From positions 1 through 5,685 of the forward strand of contig CAYNSI010000141.1 in the NCBI GenBank assembly GCA_964399665.1: 5,685 nucleotides of DNA. The letters run 5' to 3'. The stretch is from Avisuccinivibrio_A sp964399665 (lineage in GTDB: Bacteria; Pseudomonadota; Gammaproteobacteria; Enterobacterales; Succinivibrionaceae). The notes beneath the pieces are model-generated. The model was not told where the DNA came from. It saw only the letters and a program-made list of their open reading frames with translations, and made no database searches. The position numbers were made by a program, and so were the translations under genes. Positions 1-5,685 of the stretch are shown one piece after another. Positions within the stretch are counted from its first letter, which is position 1; every line of letters begins with the position of its first letter.

Positions 1-734
1 CCCTCCCCGCCGAAGCGGTGCACGTCAAATCCGTGACCTATACGCATCAAAGCACCTTTGTTACTTTTTACAAGCGCTCTTGCAAGCTCCAAATCAGCAG
101 GACTTGTAATCTTAAAATTGCTGCCCTTTGAGATCACCACCAGGGGTTTATATCCTGTAAGCTCCATGGCAGAGGCCTCATCGGTAACCAAAAGCCCCCT
201 TTCATTTGCCTGATCCATGGCATGAATGAGCTCTTTTGTTTTAAACATCTGCGGAGTCTGGGCCCGATAAAGATCCGCTCTTAGAACAGTTTCAGAGACC
301 ACGCCGTTTACGGCACGTTTGAGAGTATCGGCTACCGGTGATACCAAAAGACCGCCCTTATTTTGCCCAATGCAGGTAAGCGCTAGAGTTTCTACATCCT
401 CCTTTTGCACCAAAGGCCTTGCCGCATCATGAACCATTACCCAGGAAGTTGTTGCCAAATCAAGCGCGGCTCTTACACTGTCGCACCTTTCCCTGCCGCC
501 TGCTGCAGTTTTAATTCGGGAAGGCTCCGCAAAAACACAGGATTTAAAAAAACGATCCCCGGGGGAAACTGCTACGATAACGTTATTTACACATGCGCAG
601 GAAAGCAGTTTTGCAACCGTGTACTCTAAGATCGTACTGCCGCACAGATCAAGATACTGCTTGGGAATTGAGGTTCCCATCCTTGAGCCGGTTCCTGCAG
701 CAGGCACGATAACATCGACTTTTTCCAAAGTCAC
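1..734 (-). CDS. ispDF: IspD (complete) fused in frame to the start of IspF (partial): bifunctional IspDF
   Basis: Cytosolic MEP-pathway enzyme. The IspD part transfers CMP from CTP to methylerythritol 4-phosphate; IspF cyclises the later phosphorylated product to MEcPP. I translated this frame from a GTG at 734, and it stays open to the window edge. Residues 1-229 are a complete IspD (E. coli 236 aa). The CTP-binding loop is VPAAGTGSRMG (10-20) with Arg18, followed by PKQY with Lys25. HDAARP lies at 102-107, TDEASAMEL is further on, and FKITSPADLEL is close to the end. Residue 230 is the Met of MRIGHGFDVHRFGGE, the IspF N-terminus, with metal ligands Asp8 and His10 (IspF numbering). No in-frame stop separates the two parts. 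The rest of IspF is outside the window. The GTG start is supported by AGGAG 8 nt upstream and lies 3 nt after the ftsB stop. Such fusions are known in Campylobacter, Helicobacter and some alphaproteobacteria; gammaproteobacteria usually have two overlapping genes. A one-base sequence error could mimic the fusion. The family calls are secure; the fused state is less so. Confidence 0.9.
   Translation of the reverse strand, partial: MTLEKVDVIVPAAGTGSRMGTSIPKQYLDLCGSTILEYTVAKLLSCACVNNVIVAVSPGDRFFKSCVFAEPSRIKTAAGGRERCDSVRAALDLATTSWVMVHDAARPLVQKEDVETLALTCIGQNKGGLLVSPVADTLKRAVNGVVSETVLRADLYRAQTPQMFKTKELIHAMDQANERGLLVTDEASAMELTGYKPLVVISKGSNFKITSPADLELARALVKSNKGALMRIGHGFDVHRFGGE
55..59 (-). promoter_or_regulatory. 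Internal Shine-Dalgarno-like site for a separate IspF start
   Basis: Reading the minus strand, AAAGG lies 7 nt upstream of the ATG (47-45) that begins the IspF domain. It could allow internal initiation of a free-standing IspF, or it could be a relic of, or evidence for, an unfused ispD/ispF pair. The match is short, and this purine run also encodes part of the IspD C-terminus, so chance is possible. Confidence 0.4.
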
Positions 735-737
735 GGG

Positions 738-1034
738 CTACTCTCCTGCACCCTCGTTCTGCTCAGGATTGATGATCCTGTAGAAAGTTTCATCCTTCTT
801 GATAAGACCAAGTTCGGAGCGAGCCATCTCCTCAATGGAAAGATCCCCCTGCTCTAAATCATTAATCTCATCCCTTACGGCATTGTTGCGCCTTGCAAGA
901 TGCTCAGAAATTTTTTGGGCCTCGGCAAGCTCCTGTGACACTTTCTGATATTGAGCAATACCATTTTTGCCCTGAAAAATATCATAGGTTAAAAGTCCTA
1001 TGAGGATCATCAGGATAAGAGCTGCAATGCGCAT
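738..1034 (-). CDS. ftsB: Cell division protein FtsB
   Basis: Bitopic inner-membrane protein of the divisome. In E. coli it forms the FtsQ-FtsB-FtsL complex that activates FtsW/FtsI septal peptidoglycan synthesis. The 98-aa product has the FtsB layout (E. coli 103 aa). A very short cytoplasmic start (MR) leads into one transmembrane helix (about residues 3-20), then the characteristic GKNGI (about 23-27). A periplasmic coiled coil rich in Gln, Glu, Ala and Arg follows (about 29-63). The conserved tail is EEMARSELGLIKKDETFYRI, which parallels the ARNELSM...GETFYR region of E. coli FtsB. The ATG is preceded by AAGGGG with a 5-nt spacer, and that site overlaps the pyrG stop codon, suggesting coupled translation. 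Its position before ispD is the usual gammaproteobacterial one. Its position directly after pyrG, without eno, is not the E. coli arrangement. Confidence 0.95.
   Translation of the reverse strand: MRIAALILMILIGLLTYDIFQGKNGIAQYQKVSQELAEAQKISEHLARRNNAVRDEINDLEQGDLSIEEMARSELGLIKKDETFYRIINPEQNEGAGE
743..747 (-). promoter_or_regulatory. Ribosome binding site deciding the ispDF GTG start
   Basis: AGGAG on the minus strand lies within the last codons of ftsB, 8 nt before the GTG at 734-732. The next candidate start, a TTG at 728, would be 14 nt away, so the GTG is preferred. Because the site lies inside ftsB and the genes are 3 nt apart, translational coupling of ftsB and ispDF is likely. Confidence 0.75.
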
Positions 1035-1043
1035 CTTTACCCC

Positions 1044-2687
1044 TTACTCCAGGCTGCGCTGATACTCGAAGGCAGCCTTGATGAATCCTGAAAACAAAGG
1101 ATGACCTTCACGGGGGTTGGAGGTAAATTCAGGATGAAACTGCACCCCGATAAACCATGGATGATCCGGAATTTCCACGATTTCCACCAATTTGTTGTCC
1201 GTAGAGAGCCCCGCAATCTGCATCCCCGCATCCGTGATCTTTCCAATTAAGGTGTTATTGACCTCGTAGCGGTGGCGGTGACGCTCGACAATGTTATCTT
1301 TGCCATAGAGATCGCGCACCTTGGAGCCTGCTTTAAGATGGCACAATTGACCACCAAGGCGCATGGTGCCGCCCAAGTCAGATTTTTCAGAACGCTTTTC
1401 CACGGTACCGTCTTCATCAATCCACTCTGTGATAAGGGCAATCACAGGATAGGGGGTCTTGGGATCAAATTCGGTAGAATTGGCTCCCTTCAAGTGAGCA
1501 ACATCACGAGCGTACTCGATAATGGCAACCTGCATGCCAAGGCAAATACCCAAATAAGGGATCTTGTTTTCGCGCGCATACCGGGCAGCTAAAATCTTGC
1601 CCTCAATACCCCGGCTGCCAAATCCTCCCGGGACCAAGATGGCATCAATGCCGCGCAATACTTCAACGCCGCGTGCTTCAACATCTTCAGAGTCAATGTA
1701 CTTGATATTAACTGCCAAGCGGTTTTTAAGACCGCCGTGCCTTAAGGCTTCGTTAACCGACTTGTAGGCATCGTGAAGCTCTACATACTTGCCTACCATG
1801 CCGATGGTAACTTCGCCCGTGGTATTAGCCTGCTGATAGAGAACCTGTTCCCACTCGAAAAGATCGGCCTCTTGGCAGGAGATCCCAAAGCGATCGACGA
1901 TAAATTGATCCAAAAACTGGCTCTTTAATAAGGCCGGGATCTTATAAATAGAATCTACATCTTTTAAGGAGATAACCGCCCGCTCGGAGACATTGCAAAA
2001 CATGGCTATCTTTTGGCGCTCATGCGGGGGGATCGCGCGATCAGAGCGGCAGATCAAGACATCAGGCTGAATGCCGATGGATAAGAGCTCTTTGACTGAG
2101 TGCTGGGTGGGCTTGGTCTTTACCTCCCCCGAGGTCTCAAGATACGGCACTAAGGTTAAATGCATGAAGATGGCGTTTTCCCTGCCGATATCAACAGCCA
2201 ATTGCCTGATGGCCTCCAAAAAAGGCAAGGACTCGATGTCGCCTACCGTGCCGCCGATCTCCACCAAGGCAATCTCATTGCCCTCTGCTGCTGCAAGAAT
2301 TCTTTCCTTGATGGCATTGGTAATATGGGGAATTACCTGAATGGTAGCCCCAAGATAATCACCGCGGCGCTCCTTGCGGATGACATCAGAATAAATTTTT
2401 CCCGTGGTAAAGTTGTTGCGATGCGACATCTTGGTTCTTATGAAACGCTCATAATGGCCAAGATCAAGATCAGTCTCCGCCCCGTCCTCGGTTACAAAAA
2501 CCTCTCCATGCTGGATGGGACTCATGGTGCCAGGATCCACATTAATGTAGGGATCCAGCTTCAACATGGTGACCTTAAGCCCCCGGGCTTCCAGCAGAGC
2601 AGCCAAAGATGCCGCTGCAATACCCTTTCCCAGGGAAGATACTACACCGCCTGTTACAAAAATTAATTTGGCAGGAGAAGATGCCAT
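1044..2687 (-). CDS. pyrG: CTP synthase (glutamine-hydrolysing)
   Basis: Cytosolic CTP synthase makes CTP from UTP, ATP and glutamine, the last step of de novo pyrimidine nucleotide synthesis. The 547-aa product matches E. coli PyrG (545 aa) end to end. The N-terminal synthetase domain (about 1-265) has the ATP-binding loop GGVVSSLGKG at residues 13-22, then LDPYINVDPGTMSP, GEVFVTEDGAETDLDLGHYE and EIGGTVGDIES. The C-terminal class I glutamine amidotransferase domain (about 290-547) has the oxyanion-loop sequence PGGFGSRG, the nucleophile Cys382 in GICLGMQ, and His518 and Glu520 in QFHPEFTS. I chose the ATG at 2687 because GAGGTG lies 6 nt upstream. A GTG at 2696 would add three residues (MFF) but falls inside that site. 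The gene is complete and intact. It probably begins a transcript continuing into ftsB and ispDF. No mazG lies before it and no eno follows it. Confidence 0.98.
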   Translation of the reverse strand: MASSPAKLIFVTGGVVSSLGKGIAAASLAALLEARGLKVTMLKLDPYINVDPGTMSPIQHGEVFVTEDGAETDLDLGHYERFIRTKMSHRNNFTTGKIYSDVIRKERRGDYLGATIQVIPHITNAIKERILAAAEGNEIALVEIGGTVGDIESLPFLEAIRQLAVDIGRENAIFMHLTLVPYLETSGEVKTKPTQHSVKELLSIGIQPDVLICRSDRAIPPHERQKIAMFCNVSERAVISLKDVDSIYKIPALLKSQFLDQFIVDRFGISCQEADLFEWEQVLYQQANTTGEVTIGMVGKYVELHDAYKSVNEALRHGGLKNRLAVNIKYIDSEDVEARGVEVLRGIDAILVPGGFGSRGIEGKILAARYARENKIPYLGICLGMQVAIIEYARDVAHLKGANSTEFDPKTPYPVIALITEWIDEDGTVEKRSEKSDLGGTMRLGGQLCHLKAGSKVRDLYGKDNIVERHRHRYEVNNTLIGKITDAGMQIAGLSTDNKLVEIVEIPDHPWFIGVQFHPEFTSNPREGHPLFSGFIKAAFEYQRSLE

Positions 2688-2693
2688 GAAAAA

Positions 2694-2699
2694 CACCTC
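2694..2699 (-). promoter_or_regulatory. Ribosome binding site deciding the pyrG ATG start
   Basis: GAGGTG on the minus strand lies 6 nt before the ATG at 2687-2685, a strong match to the anti-Shine-Dalgarno sequence. It rules against the in-frame GTG at 2696, which is part of this site and has no good ribosome binding site of its own. Confidence 0.8.
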
Positions 2700-2718
2700 A
2701 AAAGGAACTTAGCCGCTG

Positions 2719-2727
2719 ATTATATCA
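2719..2727 (-). promoter_or_regulatory. Extended -10 promoter element for pyrG
   Basis: The minus strand reads TGATATAAT, a perfect TATAAT hexamer (2719-2724) with the TGn extension of extended -10 sigma-70 promoters. It lies in the 79-nt spacer between the relA stop and the pyrG start. Transcription would begin near 2712, giving a leader of about 25 nt, too short for an attenuator. No good -35 sits at 16-18 nt; the nearest TTG-type hexamer, TTGCCG at 2746-2751, is 21 nt away. An extended -10 can work without one. The call rests on sequence alone. Confidence 0.6.
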
Positions 2728-2766
2728 CAAGGCATCATACATCATCGGCAACAGGAGCAGACGTGT

Positions 2767-5001
2767 CTAAAGCCTTTCTACGGACATCGCATTAGTGTTT
2801 TCTTTGATTTTTTTGAGGGTTCTTTCCAAAGAATCGACCTTATTTACAAGCAGATCGATATCTATAATCGAGAGATCCTTTTTTTTATCAATCCTGGATC
2901 TTACTCCCAAAACATTGATTTTCTCATTGGCAATGACGGTGGTGATATCCCGCAAAAGGCCCGAATAGTCAGGAGCGGTGATCCTAACAGTAATGGAAAA
3001 GGCTGCTGCATTTGCATCACTCCACTGAGCGTCAATTAAGCGCCCGGGATTTGTTCTGCCAAGATCCCTTAACTGCCTGCAGTCTGTACGGTGTATGGAA
3101 ACTCCCCGACCCTGGGTGATAAAACCTGCAATGAGGTCACCAGGGATGGGCTGGCAACACCTGGCAAGACGGGTCATCATATTACCCACGCCGGCAATCA
3201 CAATATTGTTTTTGTGCAGTCTTTTCTGCACTTTTGCCTGAGCCTTTGAGTCAGCGACAATAAGATCCTTAAGATTGTCTTCCTTATCCTGTTCAGAAGA
3301 CTTTCTACTCAGCCCTTCCTGCAGACAGGAAATTACCTGTCCTGCCTTGATATCGCCTCCGCCAAGTCCGGCCAGAATATCATCTACGCTTCTGACATTA
3401 AAACGCGTCAGCTTCTCCTTCAGCAAGGAGACAGCCTGTTCTCTGCTTATTCCAAGACTGCCGCGCAATATTTCACGCTCTATGATCTCCTTTCCGGCAG
3501 CAATGTTGCTGTCATAGTCAATCTTTCTAAACCAGACCTGCACTTTGGATCTGGCCTTGGCTGTCTTTAAAAAGCCGTTGTCTGCCTTGAGCCAGTCTCG
3601 TGAGGGATTGGGCTCCTTTTGGGTAATGATCTCCACGCTGTCCCCTGTTTTTAACTCATAAGTGTAGGGAACAATACGTCCGTTTACCTTTGCTCCTATA
3701 CAGCGATGCCCTACCATGGTGTGAACATGATAGGCAAAATCAAGGGGGGTGGCTCCCGTGGGAAGATCCAAAACTTCCCCTCTGGGAGTGAATACATAGA
3801 CCCTGTCTTCAAAAACCTGTCTTCTAAACTCATCCAGCAGGGCTCCTGACTCTACCATGTCATCACGCCAGGCCAAAAGCTTTCTTAAAAAATTGATGCG
3901 CTCCTCAGCTCCTGATGCCTGCCCTGCCCCCTCCTTATACTTCCAGTGGGCAGCTACTCCAAGCTCTGCAGCTTTATGCATGGCTTCAGTGCGGATTTGG
4001 ATCTCCACAGGCTTATTTCCGTCGCCAAGGACTACGGTGTGAATGGACTGATAGCCGTTGGGTTTAGGGTTGGCAATATAATCGTCAAATTCTTTGGGAA
4101 TATGCTGCCATCTTGAGTGAATGACGCTTAAAGCCTCATAGCAGTCGGTAAGATTATCCAAAACCACCCTTACGGCACGCACATCATAAAGCTCAGTAAA
4201 TTCAAGATGTTTTTTCTGCATTTTGCGCCAGATGCTGTAAATATGCTTGGGTCTGCCGTATACCTCACCTTTGATCCCCTCCTTGGTCAGAAGGTCCTTA
4301 AGCGTTGAGACAAACTTATTAATGTACTCTTCCCTGACAACACGCTTTTCCCCAAGGCAATCTGCAATATGTCGATAACTTTTAGGATGTAGACATCTGA
4401 AGGCTAAATCCTCAAGTTCCCACTTTAGCTGACCAATCCCCAGCCGGTTTGCAAGAGGGGCAAAAATATTGGCAACTTCGCGGGCAACTGCAAGTCTTAC
4501 CTCTTCACTTTCATTCTTAACTTCCCTGATAACAGCAATTCTCTCTGCAAGCTTAATAACCACGGCACGAACGTCATCAACCATGGAAAGAAGCATTCTT
4601 CTTACCCTGTCAACCTGGGACTCAGTGACGCTGCCTAAATTAAGATTCTGCAAAAACTTGATAGCCTCCATGTGTCTTACACTTTGCAAAAGCTTTGCAG
4701 GCCCCGGACCGAACTTTTCTTCAATCTCCTCCTTTGATACCCTCCCTGCAGCATACACAGGATACAAAAATGACACCGTAAGGGACTCAAGATCCATGTT
4801 AAGCGTCATGAGAATACCGACAATTTCTGCTGACATGCGGGACATCTTCTCAGCCTTGTGCTGATCTTTGGGGCCTAATTTTTCCAGGGCAAAAAGATGG
4901 GTTTTATGGAGTTTCACCCTATCCTGTTCAGGAAGATTAAGATTGTCACTCCATTTTTCAAAATCAAAAGCTGCAACATGAGTCTGTCTTACTGCCACCA
5001 T
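2767..5001 (-). CDS. relA: RelA, ribosome-associated (p)ppGpp synthetase
   Basis: RelA senses uncharged tRNA on stalled ribosomes and transfers pyrophosphate from ATP to GDP or GTP, making (p)ppGpp for the stringent response. The product is 744 aa, the same length as E. coli RelA, and begins with the same MVAVR. The N-terminal region (about 1-200) is a degenerate HD hydrolase: the helix reads VVIKLAERI (147-155) and the HD metal-binding residues are absent, so it should be synthesis-only. The synthetase domain (about 240-360) has YGRPKHIYSIWRKMQKK, the EFDD motif at 304-307 (the acidic type of monofunctional RelA), NGYQSIHTV (315-323) and EIQIRT. A TGS domain follows (about 400-460, RVYVFTPRGEVLDLP...), then a helical region. 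The cysteine-containing zinc-finger-like region has Cys615, Cys616 and Cys641. The C-terminal ACT domain is about 667-744. GAGG lies 10 nt before the ATG, and the rlmD stop is 26 nt upstream. One A8 run lies in the ACT coding region. The gene appears intact. Confidence 0.98.
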   Translation of the reverse strand: MVAVRQTHVAAFDFEKWSDNLNLPEQDRVKLHKTHLFALEKLGPKDQHKAEKMSRMSAEIVGILMTLNMDLESLTVSFLYPVYAAGRVSKEEIEEKFGPGPAKLLQSVRHMEAIKFLQNLNLGSVTESQVDRVRRMLLSMVDDVRAVVIKLAERIAVIREVKNESEEVRLAVAREVANIFAPLANRLGIGQLKWELEDLAFRCLHPKSYRHIADCLGEKRVVREEYINKFVSTLKDLLTKEGIKGEVYGRPKHIYSIWRKMQKKHLEFTELYDVRAVRVVLDNLTDCYEALSVIHSRWQHIPKEFDDYIANPKPNGYQSIHTVVLGDGNKPVEIQIRTEAMHKAAELGVAAHWKYKEGAGQASGAEERINFLRKLLAWRDDMVESGALLDEFRRQVFEDRVYVFTPRGEVLDLPTGATPLDFAYHVHTMVGHRCIGAKVNGRIVPYTYELKTGDSVEIITQKEPNPSRDWLKADNGFLKTAKARSKVQVWFRKIDYDSNIAAGKEIIEREILRGSLGISREQAVSLLKEKLTRFNVRSVDDILAGLGGGDIKAGQVISCLQEGLSRKSSEQDKEDNLKDLIVADSKAQAKVQKRLHKNNIVIAGVGNMMTRLARCCQPIPGDLIAGFITQGRGVSIHRTDCRQLRDLGRTNPGRLIDAQWSDANAAAFSITVRITAPDYSGLLRDITTVIANEKINVLGVRSRIDKKKDLSIIDIDLLVNKVDSLERTLKKIKENTNAMSVERL

Positions 5002-5027
5002 ACTGTCCGATCCTCACATCAGCCTGT

Positions 5028-5685
5028 CTACAATTCCAAAACTATCATTATCTCTATATGTGACGTCCTTGGAAACATATCAAATACCCCCCAATACTTG
5101 ATCTTATATCCTGCCCTTAAAAGCTCCTTAAGATCCCTTGCAGCAGCAGGCGGATTGCAGGACACCATTACCACCAATTTACTCCCAAGCCCTGCTACAA
5201 ATTTGCAGGCCCTTTCAGCCCCTCGGCGCCCAGGGTCAAGCACTACGACATCATAAGCGCTTTTTGCCCACAATTGATTTTCAAATTCCCCCTCAAGATC
5301 CACGGCTGCAAATTTTGCATTTGCCAATCCAAGCCTTGCAGCATTTTGTTCAGCACTGGCAATCATGTTTTTTACAATGTCTATGCCCAGAACATCAGCA
5401 CCTTTCATGGCAATTGGGAAAGTAAAATTACCAAGACCACAGAACAAATCCAAAACTTTCCTGCCTTTTTGAGGAGATACCGCCTCAAGTACTCTTGTTA
5501 TCAACTTCTGGTTGACAGCTTTGTTTATCTGAATAAAAGAGGACAGGGGAAAGTTTATTCTATTATCGCCGCACTCAAGATAGATCTCATTAGGATCCCC
5601 TGCAGCTATCCTTTCTTTTAAAATTTCTTTATTGGTAAGAAGATGCTTGTAAGGCTCAAGAACTGCGATTACAACCTTGTACTGT
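5028..5685 (-). CDS. rlmD: 23S rRNA (uracil-1939-C5)-methyltransferase RlmD, C-terminal part
   Basis: SAM-dependent RNA methyltransferase that makes m5U1939 in 23S rRNA. I see 218 codons. The frame is open to the window edge, so roughly the N-terminal half (E. coli RlmD is 433 aa), including the usual TRAM domain and iron-sulfur cysteines, lies outside. Visible motifs, numbered from the first full codon at the edge, run in family order. FIQINKAVNQK (50-60) corresponds to the FIQVNAGVNQK segment of E. coli. The SAM-binding motif is LDLFCGLGNF (78-87), and LDPGRRGA (149-156) is the motif IV position. VSCNP (174-178) holds the catalytic cysteine, and FDMFPRTSHIE (201-211) closes the fold. An in-frame TTG at 5504 is not the true start, because the conserved FIQ segment lies upstream of it. 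The paralogues TrmA and RlmC share this fold; the FIQxNxxVNQK segment, the DMFPxTxHIE end and the position before relA favour RlmD. Confidence 0.9.
   Translation of the reverse strand, partial: QYKVVIAVLEPYKHLLTNKEILKERIAAGDPNEIYLECGDNRINFPLSSFIQINKAVNQKLITRVLEAVSPQKGRKVLDLFCGLGNFTFPIAMKGADVLGIDIVKNMIASAEQNAARLGLANAKFAAVDLEGEFENQLWAKSAYDVVVLDPGRRGAERACKFVAGLGSKLVVMVSCNPPAAARDLKELLRAGYKIKYWGVFDMFPRTSHIEIMIVLEL
5047..5075 (-). promoter_or_regulatory. Candidate sigma-70-type promoter for relA within the rlmD 3' end
   Basis: The minus strand has TTTCCA (5070-5075; 4 of 6 matches to TTGACA), then 17 nt, then GATAAT (5047-5052; 5 of 6 matches to TATAAT). Transcription would start near 5040, about 39 nt before the relA ATG. 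E. coli relA also has promoters in the end of the preceding methyltransferase gene, so the position is plausible. The hexamers are imperfect and sit inside coding sequence, so chance is a real alternative. Confidence 0.3.

Larger units (their letters stand above)
2688..2766. other. relA-pyrG intergenic spacer
   Basis: This 79-nt gap is the only spacer longer than 30 nt in the window. It holds the pyrG ribosome binding site and the extended -10 element. I see no stem-loop followed by a T-run, so no Rho-independent terminator for relA. Transcription from relA may therefore read into pyrG. E. coli has mazE, mazF and mazG between these two genes; no remnant of them is visible here. Confidence 0.7.

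Noticed and set aside
405..629. 74-codon open frame on the plus strand opposite ispD
   Set aside because: The minus strand here encodes a complete IspD with all expected motifs. The plus-strand frame has no recognisable features.
2160..2666. 168-codon open frame on the plus strand opposite pyrG
   Set aside because: It lies wholly antisense to the conserved N-terminal region of CTP synthase and resembles no protein family I know. It is explained as a shadow of the pyrG codon pattern.
2688..2696. Alternative GTG start giving PyrG three extra residues (MFF)
   Set aside because: The GTG is part of the GAGGTG ribosome binding site of the ATG at 2687. It has no site of its own, and the family N-terminus fits the ATG.
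2688..2715. Gram-positive-style pyrG attenuation by reiterative G addition at the transcript start
   Set aside because: The predicted leader lacks the GGGC start and the terminator hairpin of that system, and at about 25 nt it is too short to hold one.
2731..2750. Repeated CATCAT/CATCATC motif in the relA-pyrG gap, considered as a hairpin or operator
   Set aside because: The two copies are direct, not inverted, so they do not form a stem. At six to seven bases they are too short to call a repeat element.
4469..4864. 131-codon Ser/Thr/Leu-rich plus-strand frame opposite relA
   Set aside because: The composition is what antisense reading of a helical, charged protein gives. It lies inside conserved RelA coding sequence and has no family resemblance.
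5055..5080. Possible CRP site near the candidate relA promoter (TGTGACG on the plus strand)
   Set aside because: Only one half-site resembles TGTGA. The matching TCACA half is missing at the required spacing, and the sequence is coding for RlmD.

Overview
The window is a compact run of five protein-coding genes, all on the minus strand. In transcription order (high to low coordinate) they are rlmD (3' part only), relA, pyrG, ftsB, and a joined ispD-ispF reading frame that runs off the low-coordinate edge. Nearly every base is coding. The spacers are 26 nt (rlmD-relA), 79 nt (relA-pyrG), 9 nt (pyrG-ftsB) and 3 nt (ftsB-ispDF). I see no RNA gene, mobile element, CRISPR array or convincing Rho-independent terminator.

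The organism is most likely a gammaproteobacterium. CTP synthase, RelA and FtsB resemble their E. coli counterparts closely along their whole length. RelA is the monofunctional type, with a degenerate hydrolase domain and an acidic EFDD synthetase motif, which is typical of beta/gammaproteobacteria. The order rlmD-relA-...-pyrG-...-ftsB-ispD-ispF also matches the enterobacterial layout. Compared with E. coli, mazEF and mazG are missing between relA and pyrG, and eno is missing between pyrG and ftsB. Base composition is moderate, a little under half GC by eye. A host-associated lineage such as the Succinivibrionaceae would fit, but that is only a guess.

The genes are housekeeping functions: 23S rRNA m5U methylation (RlmD), the amino-acid-starvation alarmone (RelA), CTP synthesis (PyrG), divisome assembly (FtsB) and the MEP isoprenoid pathway (IspD and IspF). 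pyrG, ftsB and ispDF are packed tightly enough to be one transcript. A TGn-TATAAT extended -10 element in the relA-pyrG spacer probably supplies its promoter. A weaker promoter candidate for relA lies in the end of rlmD.

I did not find a previously undescribed system. The item most worth a second look is the ispD-ispF join. As written it is one bifunctional ORF with almost no linker. However, deleting one base from an A5 run just before the join would give two separate genes overlapping as TGATG, and a Shine-Dalgarno sequence for a free-standing ispF is already in place. The rewired gene neighbourhood and an in-frame A-AAA-AAG slippery run in relA are secondary points.
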